A DNA stretch of 40,431 bases, taken from positions 1-40,431 of the forward strand of contig NZ_BLAD01000042.1 in NCBI RefSeq assembly GCF_009687845.1. Reading direction: 5' to 3'. Below, piece after piece: positions 33,371 through 40,431 of this stretch. The number at the start of each line of letters is the position of its first letter. Position 1 is the stretch's first letter. Origin of the DNA: Acrocarpospora corrugata (lineage in GTDB: Bacteria > Actinomycetota > Actinomycetes > Streptosporangiales > Streptosporangiaceae). The translations under genes were made by a program, and so were the position numbers. A model generated the notes under the pieces. That model was not told where the DNA came from, ran no database searches, and was given only the letters and a program-made list of their open reading frames with translations.

Positions 33371-35150
33371 GGGCCGCCCGCACGTCCTCGTCGGCGGGGT
33401 CCAGCTCGGCCGCCCTGACCAGGTCGGCCTGGGCCAGGTCGTGTTTGCCCACCGATCGCAGCGCGAGCGCCCGGTTGAACCGCAGCGCCGCGTCGTCGGC
33501 GAGTTCGATCGCCCGGCTGAGATCGGCGATCGCCCCCTCCGGATCGCCCAGCTCGAAGGCCAGCTCACCCCGGCTGGCCCAGACCGCCGCCAGCTCAGGA
33601 TCGTGGAACACCGCGGCGTCGTAGGCCTTGCGCGCCTCCGCGTACCGCGCCACCGCCGCCTCCGCCTGGCCGAGCGCGCACAGCAGGTACGCGTTGCGCG
33701 GATTCAGCGCGAGCCCCAGCCGCGCGTCCGACCTGGCCCGGTCGTACTCGCCGATCGCGACCAGCAGCCCGGCCCGGTTGGCGTACGCGTCCACGAAGTC
33801 GGGATCCAGCTCGATCGCGTAGTCCAGATCGGCCAGCGCGCCCGCGTGGTCGCCTTCGGCGAACCGGATCTCGGCCCGGTTGTAGTACGCCTCGGGGAAC
33901 GGCGGCCCGACCCGCATCGCGGTCTCGTAGTCGGCGACCGCGTCCGCGGCCCGGCCCAGCCGGTAACGCAGGTTGCCCCGATCGATGTAGTAGTCGGGGT
34001 AGCCCGGGTCGGCGTCGATCACCGCGTCCAGGTCGGCCAGGGCGGCGGCCGGGTCGCCGAGCCGCATGGTCAGCTGGGCCCGGTTGGCACGCAGGACCAG
34101 CCGGTGGATCGGGTGCTCGCCCGGCTCCAGGTCCCCCTCGGCCAGCGCGATCGCCTCCTCGACCAGCCGCAGCGCCACCCGGGGGCGGCCCAGCCTGGTC
34201 TCGATCAGCGCCTTGCCGTTCAGGTCGAAGCCCAGGTGGAAGGCGCGGACCCGGGGGTCAGGCAGCAGCCCGGTGATCGTGATGGCCTCGTTGATCCAGG
34301 CCCTGGCCTCCTCGATGTCCCGTTTCTCCGGGTCGTGGTGGCGGGTCAGCAGCATCGCGGTGGCGTACGCGGCCGTGGCCCGGTTGACCGGGTCGGTGCT
34401 CTCCCTGCGGGCCAGGTCGAACAGCGCCCGCGCCGCGTCCTCGCGGTCGGTGGCCGCCAGCGCGCCCGCGGTGCGGTGGATCAGGGCCCACCAGTCCTCG
34501 GTGTCCGCCTGGGCGCGTTCCAGTGCCCGGGCGCCGGCTTCGGCGGCGGCGTGGTGGAAGCCTTCCGCGACGTAGCGCCGTACCAGGTCGGGGGTGGCGA
34601 CCGGCCAGGCGTGCGTGGACGCCCCGGGTGCGCCGGGGACCGTCTCCACGTTCCGGGGCAGGGCGGCGGCCAGCGGTGGCTCGGCCACCGGCGTGCACAG
34701 CACCACGGTCAGCACGGCCGGGTCGATCCGGCGGAGCAGCACGCCGAGCAGTTCCGCGTCGGTGTGGTCGGCCTCGTGCGCGTTCTCCACGACCAGCGCG
34801 ACCCGGCCGGCCTCGGCCAGGTGGTCGCGGACGAACTCGGCGATCCCGTTCGCCAGCCGGAGCGTGCGCCGGGGCGCGGGCACCAGGACGCGCTCCGCCT
34901 CCGGCACCTGGTCGGCCAGGGCGCGCCGCCGGGCCGGGACGGAGTCCCTGAGTCCGGGCGCGGCGGCCCTGATCTCGATGTCGTGCATCGCCACCAGTTC
35001 CGGCCGCGCCGCGGGGACCAGGGCCGCCAGCAGCGCCGCCGCCACCGTGTAGGGGCCGCCGGAACGATGCGCGTCGATGGGCGCGACGAGGAGACGCGGC
35101 AGGTCTCTTTCCCCGTTCCAGCGAGCCCCGCGCACCCACAGATGGCGCAT
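33348..35150 (-). CDS. TPR-repeat protein with degenerate ATPase-like N-terminal domain
   Basis: 600 residues from ATG 35150 (ribosome site GAGGGGAG); the frame is open to 35372, but the extra part is not protein-like. Residues 1-240 resemble a signal-transduction NTPase core: [14 protein letters not shown] (116-129) looks like a Walker B strand, and [15 protein letters not shown] follows it, but the expected P-loop is replaced by [14 protein letters not shown], so ATP binding is doubtful. Residues from about 345 to the end are seven or so tetratricopeptide repeats (for example [40 protein letters not shown]). Such proteins serve as interaction platforms; the partner is unknown. It lies downstream of ftsY on the same strand, but after a 294-base gap with its own AT-rich promoter region. 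Confidence 0.85.
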   Translation of the reverse strand: MRHLWVRGARWNGERDLPRLLVAPIDAHRSGGPYTVAAALLAALVPAARPELVAMHDIEIRAAAPGLRDSVPARRRALADQVPEAERVLVPAPRRTLRLANGIAEFVRDHLAEAGRVALVVENAHEADHTDAELLGVLLRRIDPAVLTVVLCTPVAEPPLAAALPRNVETVPGAPGASTHAWPVATPDLVRRYVAEGFHHAAAEAGARALERAQADTEDWWALIHRTAGALAATDREDAARALFDLARRESTDPVNRATAAYATAMLLTRHHDPEKRDIEEARAWINEAITITGLLPDPRVRAFHLGFDLNGKALIETRLGRPRVALRLVEEAIALAEGDLEPGEHPIHRLVLRANRAQLTMRLGDPAAALADLDAVIDADPGYPDYYIDRGNLRYRLGRAADAVADYETAMRVGPPFPEAYYNRAEIRFAEGDHAGALADLDYAIELDPDFVDAYANRAGLLVAIGEYDRARSDARLGLALNPRNAYLLCALGQAEAAVARYAEARKAYDAAVFHDPELAAVWASRGELAFELGDPEGAIADLSRAIELADDAALRFNRALALRSVGKHDLAQADLVRAAELDPADEDVRAALRTPETP

Positions 35151-35444
35151 CGGCCGGCTCCCCTCACCGGTGAGGACCGGAACCCCTCGGCTCCGGTCCC
35201 ACTGATCGATCAAGGAAGGTGCTTGGCGCTGGCATTGCCGGACAGCTTGACCGGACCGGGTTTGTGAACGATGACCTTCTTCATCAGCGAGGCCTTCCAG
35301 ATGGCTTTCGGGACCCGCCAATGTCAACACAACAGCCAACGAATTAACAATACTTTGGCCGGTAATAGACATTTCCCGATAATTGCACTTAATTAGCTAT
35401 TCAGTCACCCAGAAGCTTCAGTCAGCCAGATGTACGGCAGCAAG
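35151..35444 (-). promoter_or_regulatory. AT-rich promoter region of the TPR gene
   Basis: No gene. It is much richer in A/T than its surroundings, mainly 35325-35400. On the minus strand TTGACA occurs at about 35324 in the context GTGTTGACATTGG, a perfect -35 hexamer, but no good -10 lies 17 bases on. The region separates the TPR gene from ftsY, so the TPR gene is likely transcribed on its own. Confidence 0.35.
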
Positions 35445-35460
35445 TCACTCGCCCAGAAGC
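35402..35460. repeat. Short direct repeats at the 3' end of ftsY
   Basis: AGTCACCCAGAAGC (35403-35416), AGTCAGCCAGA (35420-35430) and AGTCACTCGCCCAGAAGC (35443-35460) are three related copies. The last contains the ftsY stop and its final codons (LLGE-stop); the first, read on the same strand, gives LLGD-stop. It looks like a small tandem duplication of the gene's tail. Confidence 0.5.
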
Positions 35461-36590
35461 GCGTCCACGAAGACCTCGGGATCGAATGGGGCCAGGTCGT
35501 CCGGCCCTTCCCCGAGACCCACCAGCTTGACCGGAACACCCAGTTCGCGCTGAACCGAGATGACGATTCCGCCCTTCGCGGTGCCGTCCAATTTGGTGAG
35601 CGCGATACCGGTGATGTTCACCACCTCCGCGAACACCTGCGCCTGGCGCATGCCGTTCTGTCCCGTGGTCGCGTCCAGCACCAGCAGCACCTCGTCGACC
35701 TGGGCGCGTTTCTCGATGACCCGCTTTACCTTGCCGAGCTCGTCCATCAGGCCGGTCTTGGTGTGCAGCCGCCCGGCGGTGTCCACGATCACCACGTCCA
35801 CCTTGTCGGCGATGCCGCGGGCCACCGCGTCGAATGCCACCGAGGCCGGATCGCCAGCCTCCGGGCCGCGGACCACGGTCGCGCCCACCCGGTCGCCCCA
35901 GGTCTGCAACTGGTCGGCGGCGGCGGCCCGGAACGTGTCTGCCGCGCCGAGCACCACGGTCTTGCCGTCGCCGATCAGGGAACGGGCCAGCTTGCCGGTG
36001 GTGGTGGTCTTGCCGGTGCCGTTCACGCCGACCACCAGCAGCACGGCCGGGCGATCCCCCGGCGCGGAGGTGTGCAGGGTGCGGTCCAGCTCCGGGTTGA
36101 TCTGGGCGAGCAGCTGCTCGCGGAGCAGCCCGCGCGCCTCGGCCGGGGTACGGCTGCCCAGCACCTTCACCCTGGTCCGCAGCTCCTCGACCATGGCCCG
36201 GGTGGGCCCGACGCCCACGTCCGCGGTGATCAGGGTCTCCTCGATCTCGTCCCAGGCCTCGTCGTCCAGCCGGTCCCGGGACAGCAGCTCCAGCAGGCCC
36301 CTGCCGAGCGTGCTCTGCGAGCGGGCCAGCCGGGCGCGCAGCCGGACCATCCGGCCCGCCGACGGCGGCGGGACCTCCAGCTCCGGCGGCCTGACCAGTT
36401 CCTCGGCCGGCGGCGGCAGCGTCGCGGTGGTGGTTCCGCCGCCCTCTTCCTCCTCGGCGCCCCCACCGACCAGCGGCGTGTCCACCGGCGGAAGGTTCCG
36501 GGCCTTCGGCCGATACATGAAGAACAGACCACCGGCCGCCAGCAGGGCGGCCAGAATCACGACAATGGTGATGACGAGGTAACCATCCAC
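35445..36590 (-). CDS. ftsY: Signal recognition particle receptor FtsY
   Basis: A 381-residue SRP-family GTPase that docks the SRP-ribosome complex at the membrane for co-translational insertion. Residues 4-26 form a transmembrane helix (VITIVVILAALLAAGGLFF), followed by a Pro/Glu-rich linker (31-78), as in actinobacterial FtsY. The N domain is about 80-175. The G domain has G1 GVNGTGKTTT (188-197), DTFRAAAADQL (218-228), G3 DTAGR (270-274), G4 TKLD (332-335) and the closing GLGEGPDDLAPFD (358-370). All are intact. It lies 36 bases after smc on the same strand, the common actinobacterial order, so the two are probably one operon. Confidence 0.97.
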   Translation of the reverse strand: MDGYLVITIVVILAALLAAGGLFFMYRPKARNLPPVDTPLVGGGAEEEEGGGTTTATLPPPAEELVRPPELEVPPPSAGRMVRLRARLARSQSTLGRGLLELLSRDRLDDEAWDEIEETLITADVGVGPTRAMVEELRTRVKVLGSRTPAEARGLLREQLLAQINPELDRTLHTSAPGDRPAVLLVVGVNGTGKTTTTGKLARSLIGDGKTVVLGAADTFRAAAADQLQTWGDRVGATVVRGPEAGDPASVAFDAVARGIADKVDVVIVDTAGRLHTKTGLMDELGKVKRVIEKRAQVDEVLLVLDATTGQNGMRQAQVFAEVVNITGIALTKLDGTAKGGIVISVQRELGVPVKLVGLGEGPDDLAPFDPEVFVDALLGE

Positions 36591-36626
36591 ACCGGTCAGT
36601 TTTCCAGATAACGACCGGGGACGTGG

Positions 36627-39600
36627 TCAGGCGTGCTCGCGCAACCGCTGGCTGACCACCTGGGTCACGCCGTCGCCGCGCATCGACACCCCGTACAGCG
36701 CGTCGGCGATCTCCATGGTGCGCTTCTGGTGGGTGATCACGATCAGCTGGGAGCTCTGCCTGAGCTCCTCGAACAGGGTCAGCAGCCGCTGCGTGTTGGT
36801 GTCGTCCAGGGCGGCCTCCACCTCGTCCATCACGTAGAACGGGGACGGGCGGGCCTTGAAGATGGAGATCAGGAAGGCCACCGCGGTCAGCGAGCGCTCG
36901 CCGCCGGACAGCAGCGACAGCCGCTTCACCTTCTTGCCTGGCGGGCGCGCCTCCACCTCGACGCCGGTGGTCAGCATGTCGTTCGGGTCGGTCAGCAGCA
37001 GCCGGCCCTCGCCGCCGGGGAAGACCCGCTCGAAGATCTGCGAGAACTCGCGCTGCACGTCGTCGTAGGCGGCCGTGAACACCTGCTCGACCCGGTCGTC
37101 CACCTCCTTGACCACCAGCAGCAGGTCACGGCGGGTCTTCTTGAGGTCCTCCAGCTGCGAGGTCAGGAAGGTGTGCCGCTCCTCCAGGGCCGCGAACTCC
37201 TCCAGCGCGAGCGGGTTGACCTTGCCCAGCTGGGTCATCTGCTTGTCGGCGAAGCGGGCGCGCTTCTCCTGTTCGGCCCGGACGTAGGGGATCGGCGGTT
37301 CGCCCGGGACCATCGCGGTCGGGCCGTACTCGGCGATCAGGGTGTCGGTCTCCACGCCGTACTCGTCCATGGCCCGCTCCAGCAGCTGCTCCAGCCGCAG
37401 GCGCTGCTCGGTTCTGGCCATCTCGCTGCCGTGCACCCGGTTGACCAGCTTGTCCAGCTCGACCCCGAGCTCCCTGACCCGGACCCGGACCGTCTTCAGC
37501 TCGGCATCCACCGCCTCGCGGACCGTCTCGGCCGCGTCCCGCTCGGTGGCCGCCCTGGTCAGCGAGGTCTCCAGGGCCCGCAGCGCCGTCTGGGCGCCCT
37601 TGACCACGGCCGAGGCCACCTTCGCCTGCACCCGGCGGCGCTCCCGCTGGGCCGCCGCCCTGGCCCGGTCCTCCCGCTCCCGCTGGGCCGCGCGCAGCAG
37701 GCTTTCCGCCCGGCCCGCGATCCCCCGGGCCCGCTCCTCGGCGGTCCGCACCGTCAGCCTGGCCTCCATCTCGGCCTGCCGGGTGACCCCGCAGGCCAGG
37801 GCCAGCTCGTCGCGCGCCTCGGTGGTCGGCTCGGCCTCCAACTCGCCCGCGTACTCCTCCTCGGCCAGCCGCTCCTCCAGCTCCACGATCCCGGCCCGCG
37901 CCACCTCCCGGGCCTCCTCCGCCCCCTGTACGGCAAGCGCCAGCCGCGCGCCCTCGTCCCGGGCGGCCTTCACCGCGGCCTCCAGCCGGGCCAGCTGCTT
38001 GGCCGCGTCCGCCAGCCGCTGGTCGGCGGCCCGCTGCCGCCCCCGGACCCGGTCAAGCCCCGCCTGCGCCACGTCCAGCCCGCTCCGCGCCGAGTTGACG
38101 CCGTTCTGGGCGACCGAAACCCCGGTCTGGGCCTCGTTGACCCGGCTCTGCGCGACCTCCACGGCCTCCCGGGCGCCGGCCTCGGCGTCGACGGCCTCTT
38201 CCAGGACGGACGCCTGCTCGGCCGCGGTGTCACCGGCCGCCCGCAGGTCGGCGATGGCCTGCTCCAGGGCGGCCCTGACCTGCCAGGTCGAGTTGTCGGC
38301 CGAGCCGGTGCCGGTGAGCGCGCCGAACGCCGCGCCAGGGCCGATCACGGCGGCCAGGTCCGGGCGGTCGGCCAGCAGGCGCTCGGCGGTGGGGACGTCC
38401 TTGGCCAGCAGGACCGCGCGGGGCGGTCCGGTCAGTTCGCCGGTCACCCATTCCAGTTCGCCGTCGCCGGAGAGGCTGAGCTCCAGGGCGTCCCTGCGGG
38501 CGGTCAGGGCGCTGACGGCGCGTTGCGCGTCCTGGTCGGCGGCCCGTGCCGTACCGACCTGGGCGGAGGCCGCCACCAGTGCGGCGCGCGGCGCCGCGAC
38601 GGCGGCTTTGGCCTCCTCGACCAGGCCCTTCGCCTGTTCCACGATCTCGCGGGCGGCCTCGACCTGGGCCCTGGCCAGCTCCACGCCCTCCTGGGCGGCG
38701 GCCAGTTCGGCCATCAGCTCAGGGTCGGTGGCGGGCTCGCTCTGCTCCTGGTCGTCGTGCTCGGCCTGGGCCCGCTCGGCCCTGGTGTTGGCGTCGTCGA
38801 GGGCCTTGGCGAGCCGGCCGATCTCCTCCTCGGCGGCCCGCGCCCGGCTCCTGGCCGAATCCACCTGCCCGCGCAGCCGGGCCAGCGCCTCCCGGCGGTC
38901 GGCGGCGGCCCTGGCCATGGCGGCCAGCTTGCGCTCCTCGGCCGCCAGCGCCTCCTCGGCCTCGCTCCGGGTCTCCACCGCCACCGCGAGCCGCTCCTGC
39001 GCCTCCGCCAGCGCCTCCTGCAGCTCCCGCTCCTGCTCCCTGACCTCGGCGGCCTCCCGCTCCAGTTCCTCCGGCTCCCGGCCCCGCCGCTCGATCGCCG
39101 CCGCGTCCGCCGCGTTGCGCTCCCGCTCGGCCGCCAGGCTCTCCACTCCGCGCAGCCGCTCCCGCAGCGCCGACAGCCGGTAGAAGGTCTCCTGCGCGGC
39201 CGTCAGCCTCGGCTGCGCCTCGTTGGCCGCGCCCTCCAGCGCGGCCTCCCGCTCCTGGCCCTCCGCGTGCTCCCGCTCGACCTGCGCCCGCCTGCTCTGT
39301 ACGGCGGCCTCGTCCTGGGCCTCCCGCTGGAGCGTGTCCCGCAACGTCACCACATCGTCGGCGAGCAGCCGCATCCGGGCGTCCCGCAGGTCGGCCTGGA
39401 TCACCGCCGCCTTACGGGCGATCTCCGCCTGCCGCCCCAGCGGCTTCAACTGCCGGCGCAGCTCGGTGGCGAGGTCCTGGACCCGGGTCAGGTTGGCCTG
39501 CATGGCGTCCAGCTTGCGGAGCGCCTTCTCCTTGCGTTTGCGGTGTTTGAGCACGCCGGCGGCCTCTTCGATGAACGCTCTGCGCTCCTCGGGGCCCGCG

Positions 39601-40052
39601 TGCAGGACCTGGTCCAGCTGGCCCTGGCCGACGATGACGTGCATCTCCCGGCCGATGCCGGAGTCGGAGAGCAGCTCCTGAATGTCCAGCAGGCGGCAGG
39701 TGTCGCCGTTGATCGCATACTCGCTCTGGCCCGACCGGAACATCAGCCGGCTGATCGTCACCTCGGTGTAGTCGATCGGCAGCGCGCCGTCGGTGTTGTC
39801 GATGGTCAGCGTGACCTCGGCCCGCCCGAGCGGAGGACGGGAGGACGTCCCCGCGAAGATCACGTCCTCCATCTTGCCGCCACGCAGCGACTTCGCGCTG
39901 TGCTCACCCATGACCCAGGCCAGCGCGTCCACGACATTGGACTTGCCGGAGCCGTTGGGCCCGACCACACAGGTGATCCCGGGCTCGAACCGAAGCGCGG
40001 TGGCGGAGGCGAACGACTTGAACCCACGCAGGGTGAGGGTCTTCAGATACAC
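36627..40052 (-). CDS. smc: Chromosome segregation protein SMC
   Basis: 1141 residues, at the short end for bacterial SMC. GTG 40052 gives the standard N-terminus YLKTLTLRGFKSFASATALR with a GGAGGGG ribosome site. The head has Walker A GPNGSGKSNVVDALAWVMGE (about 33-52) and the Q-loop GQGQLDQVL. Two long Ala/Glu/Arg-rich coiled coils flank a hinge at about 500-590 (LEWVTGELTGPPRAVLLAKD, then VIGPGAAFGALTGTG). The C-terminal head has the ABC signature LSGGERSLTAVAFL and Walker B PFYVMDEVEAALDD. It works as a homodimer with ScpA/ScpB to compact and separate chromosomes. The frame is open to 40376, but that part is repeat DNA and not protein-like. Confidence 0.97.
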   Translation of the reverse strand: MYLKTLTLRGFKSFASATALRFEPGITCVVGPNGSGKSNVVDALAWVMGEHSAKSLRGGKMEDVIFAGTSSRPPLGRAEVTLTIDNTDGALPIDYTEVTISRLMFRSGQSEYAINGDTCRLLDIQELLSDSGIGREMHVIVGQGQLDQVLHAGPEERRAFIEEAAGVLKHRKRKEKALRKLDAMQANLTRVQDLATELRRQLKPLGRQAEIARKAAVIQADLRDARMRLLADDVVTLRDTLQREAQDEAAVQSRRAQVEREHAEGQEREAALEGAANEAQPRLTAAQETFYRLSALRERLRGVESLAAERERNAADAAAIERRGREPEELEREAAEVREQERELQEALAEAQERLAVAVETRSEAEEALAAEERKLAAMARAAADRREALARLRGQVDSARSRARAAEEEIGRLAKALDDANTRAERAQAEHDDQEQSEPATDPELMAELAAAQEGVELARAQVEAAREIVEQAKGLVEEAKAAVAAPRAALVAASAQVGTARAADQDAQRAVSALTARRDALELSLSGDGELEWVTGELTGPPRAVLLAKDVPTAERLLADRPDLAAVIGPGAAFGALTGTGSADNSTWQVRAALEQAIADLRAAGDTAAEQASVLEEAVDAEAGAREAVEVAQSRVNEAQTGVSVAQNGVNSARSGLDVAQAGLDRVRGRQRAADQRLADAAKQLARLEAAVKAARDEGARLALAVQGAEEAREVARAGIVELEERLAEEEYAGELEAEPTTEARDELALACGVTRQAEMEARLTVRTAEERARGIAGRAESLLRAAQREREDRARAAAQRERRRVQAKVASAVVKGAQTALRALETSLTRAATERDAAETVREAVDAELKTVRVRVRELGVELDKLVNRVHGSEMARTEQRLRLEQLLERAMDEYGVETDTLIAEYGPTAMVPGEPPIPYVRAEQEKRARFADKQMTQLGKVNPLALEEFAALEERHTFLTSQLEDLKKTRRDLLLVVKEVDDRVEQVFTAAYDDVQREFSQIFERVFPGGEGRLLLTDPNDMLTTGVEVEARPPGKKVKRLSLLSGGERSLTAVAFLISIFKARPSPFYVMDEVEAALDDTNTQRLLTLFEELRQSSQLIVITHQKRTMEIADALYGVSMRGDGVTQVVSQRLREHA

Positions 40053-40186
40053 TTCGCGACCCCCTCCCGGCCACCCCGTTCCCGGAGGGAAGACTACCGT
40101 TCTCCCTGCGCCCATGGCCGCGCCTTCAACAGGGCCGTCCCACTTCCCCCACCGGACCACGCCAAACGCTGTTTCTGCGCGGGGAC

Positions 40187-40431
40187 GTGGTTCTCCCTTT
40201 GGATCGCTGCGGGCCTCCGCCCGCCCCCGTCGGCCGCCCTGGTGGCCACGTCGGCTTCGCCGGGCAGGCGTAGTTCTCCCACCCATCTGCCCTTTGTTTG
40301 GTTGCGTGCTTCCACCCGCCCCGTCGGTAGCCCTGGCGACGATGTCAGCTCCGCCGGGTAGACGTGGATCTCCCACCCGCCCACCCCTTGTTTGATTGCG
40401 GGCCTCCGCCCGCCCCCGACCCTCGCCACAG
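40187..40431. repeat. Degenerate tandem repeat (about 94 bp unit, 2.5-3 copies) upstream of smc
   Basis: Units start at GTGGTTCTCCC (40187), GTAGTTCTCCC (40270) and GTGGATCTCCC (40364); the first is about 11 bases shorter. Each contains TTTG.TTG/ATTGCGGGCCTCCGCCC-like sequence; the hairpin GCGGGC-CTCC-GCCCGC is perfect at 40209-40224 and 40398-40413 and degraded at 40304-40319. Each unit also carries a CGCCGGG-type block near its end. The array continues past the window edge. It is non-coding, and 40053-40186 holds no other feature I can support. Confidence 0.7.

Noticed and set aside
33441-35267. 608-codon plus-strand frame opposite the TPR gene
   Set aside because: Low-complexity Val/Gly/Arg/Asp translation without a recognisable domain; the minus strand has clear TPR repeats.
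36633-40361. 1242-codon open frame on the plus strand opposite smc
   Set aside because: Composition is Leu/Gly/His/Arg repeats from the complement of GC-rich coiled-coil codons; smc on the other strand is certain. Shadow frame.
40187-40431. CRISPR array
   Set aside because: Units are about 94 bp, degenerate throughout, and lack the short identical repeat plus unique spacer pattern; no cas genes nearby.

Overview
The window comes from a GC-rich actinomycete. Third-position G/C is strong in every real gene, GTG starts are common, and the right end carries the actinobacterial smc-ftsY pair plus a SigR-type sigma factor. By overall character I would place it in the order Streptosporangiales (Nonomuraea or Streptosporangium type), but no sequence here proves the genus.

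Layout. (1) 1-3.7 kb is a scrapyard: an IS982-family transposase remnant, a frameshifted Tn3-type (DUF4158) transposase remnant, and a short-chain dehydrogenase gene with a nonsense codon whose 3' end is replaced by YVTN propeller blades. An intact TetR gene is divergent from it across a clean palindromic operator. This block ends at the 3' half of a tRNA-Arg-like gene with its terminator (3712-3794), probably an old attachment site. (2) 3.9-7.2 kb holds an MFS exporter and a RibD/DHFR-type reductase, divergent from a MocR-family regulator that has a perfect inverted repeat over its own start codon. (3) 7.4-24.8 kb is the notable part: seven genes on one strand, each overlapping the next by 1 to 8 bases. 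They encode a cysteine-motif DUF1326 protein, a DUF2182 membrane protein, a copper-radical oxidase with the full set of cofactor and copper residues but no signal peptide, a 1139-aa protein I read as DUF6603-type, and three proteins of 1019, 1811 and 603 aa that I cannot assign. A truncated lipoprotein gene follows. (4) 25.0-27.6 kb is a second mobile-element scar: a tyrosine-recombinase C-terminus, a piece of a LanC lanthipeptide cyclase, a frameshifted but otherwise nearly full tyrosine recombinase, the start of another, and the first 31 codons of an IS982 transposase. (5) 27.7-36.6 kb is ordinary chromosome: Cu/Zn superoxide dismutase, a 31-aa membrane peptide, DUF2461, a lipoprotein polysaccharide deacetylase, a small unknown, an EamA transporter, a SigR-like sigma factor without RsrA beside it, a PLP-dependent cysteine synthase/desulfhydrase family enzyme, and a TPR protein. 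(6) ftsY and smc follow, and a degenerate tandem repeat of about 94 bp fills the region upstream of smc.

How the genes may work together. The seven-gene operon looks like one system. DUF1326 and DUF2182 are candidates for handling copper, the oxidase needs copper, and the four giant proteins are translated in a fixed, coupled order that suggests a large assembly. This is inference from motifs and gene order. The mobile scars on both sides fit a genomic island, or a region that has been repeatedly rearranged.
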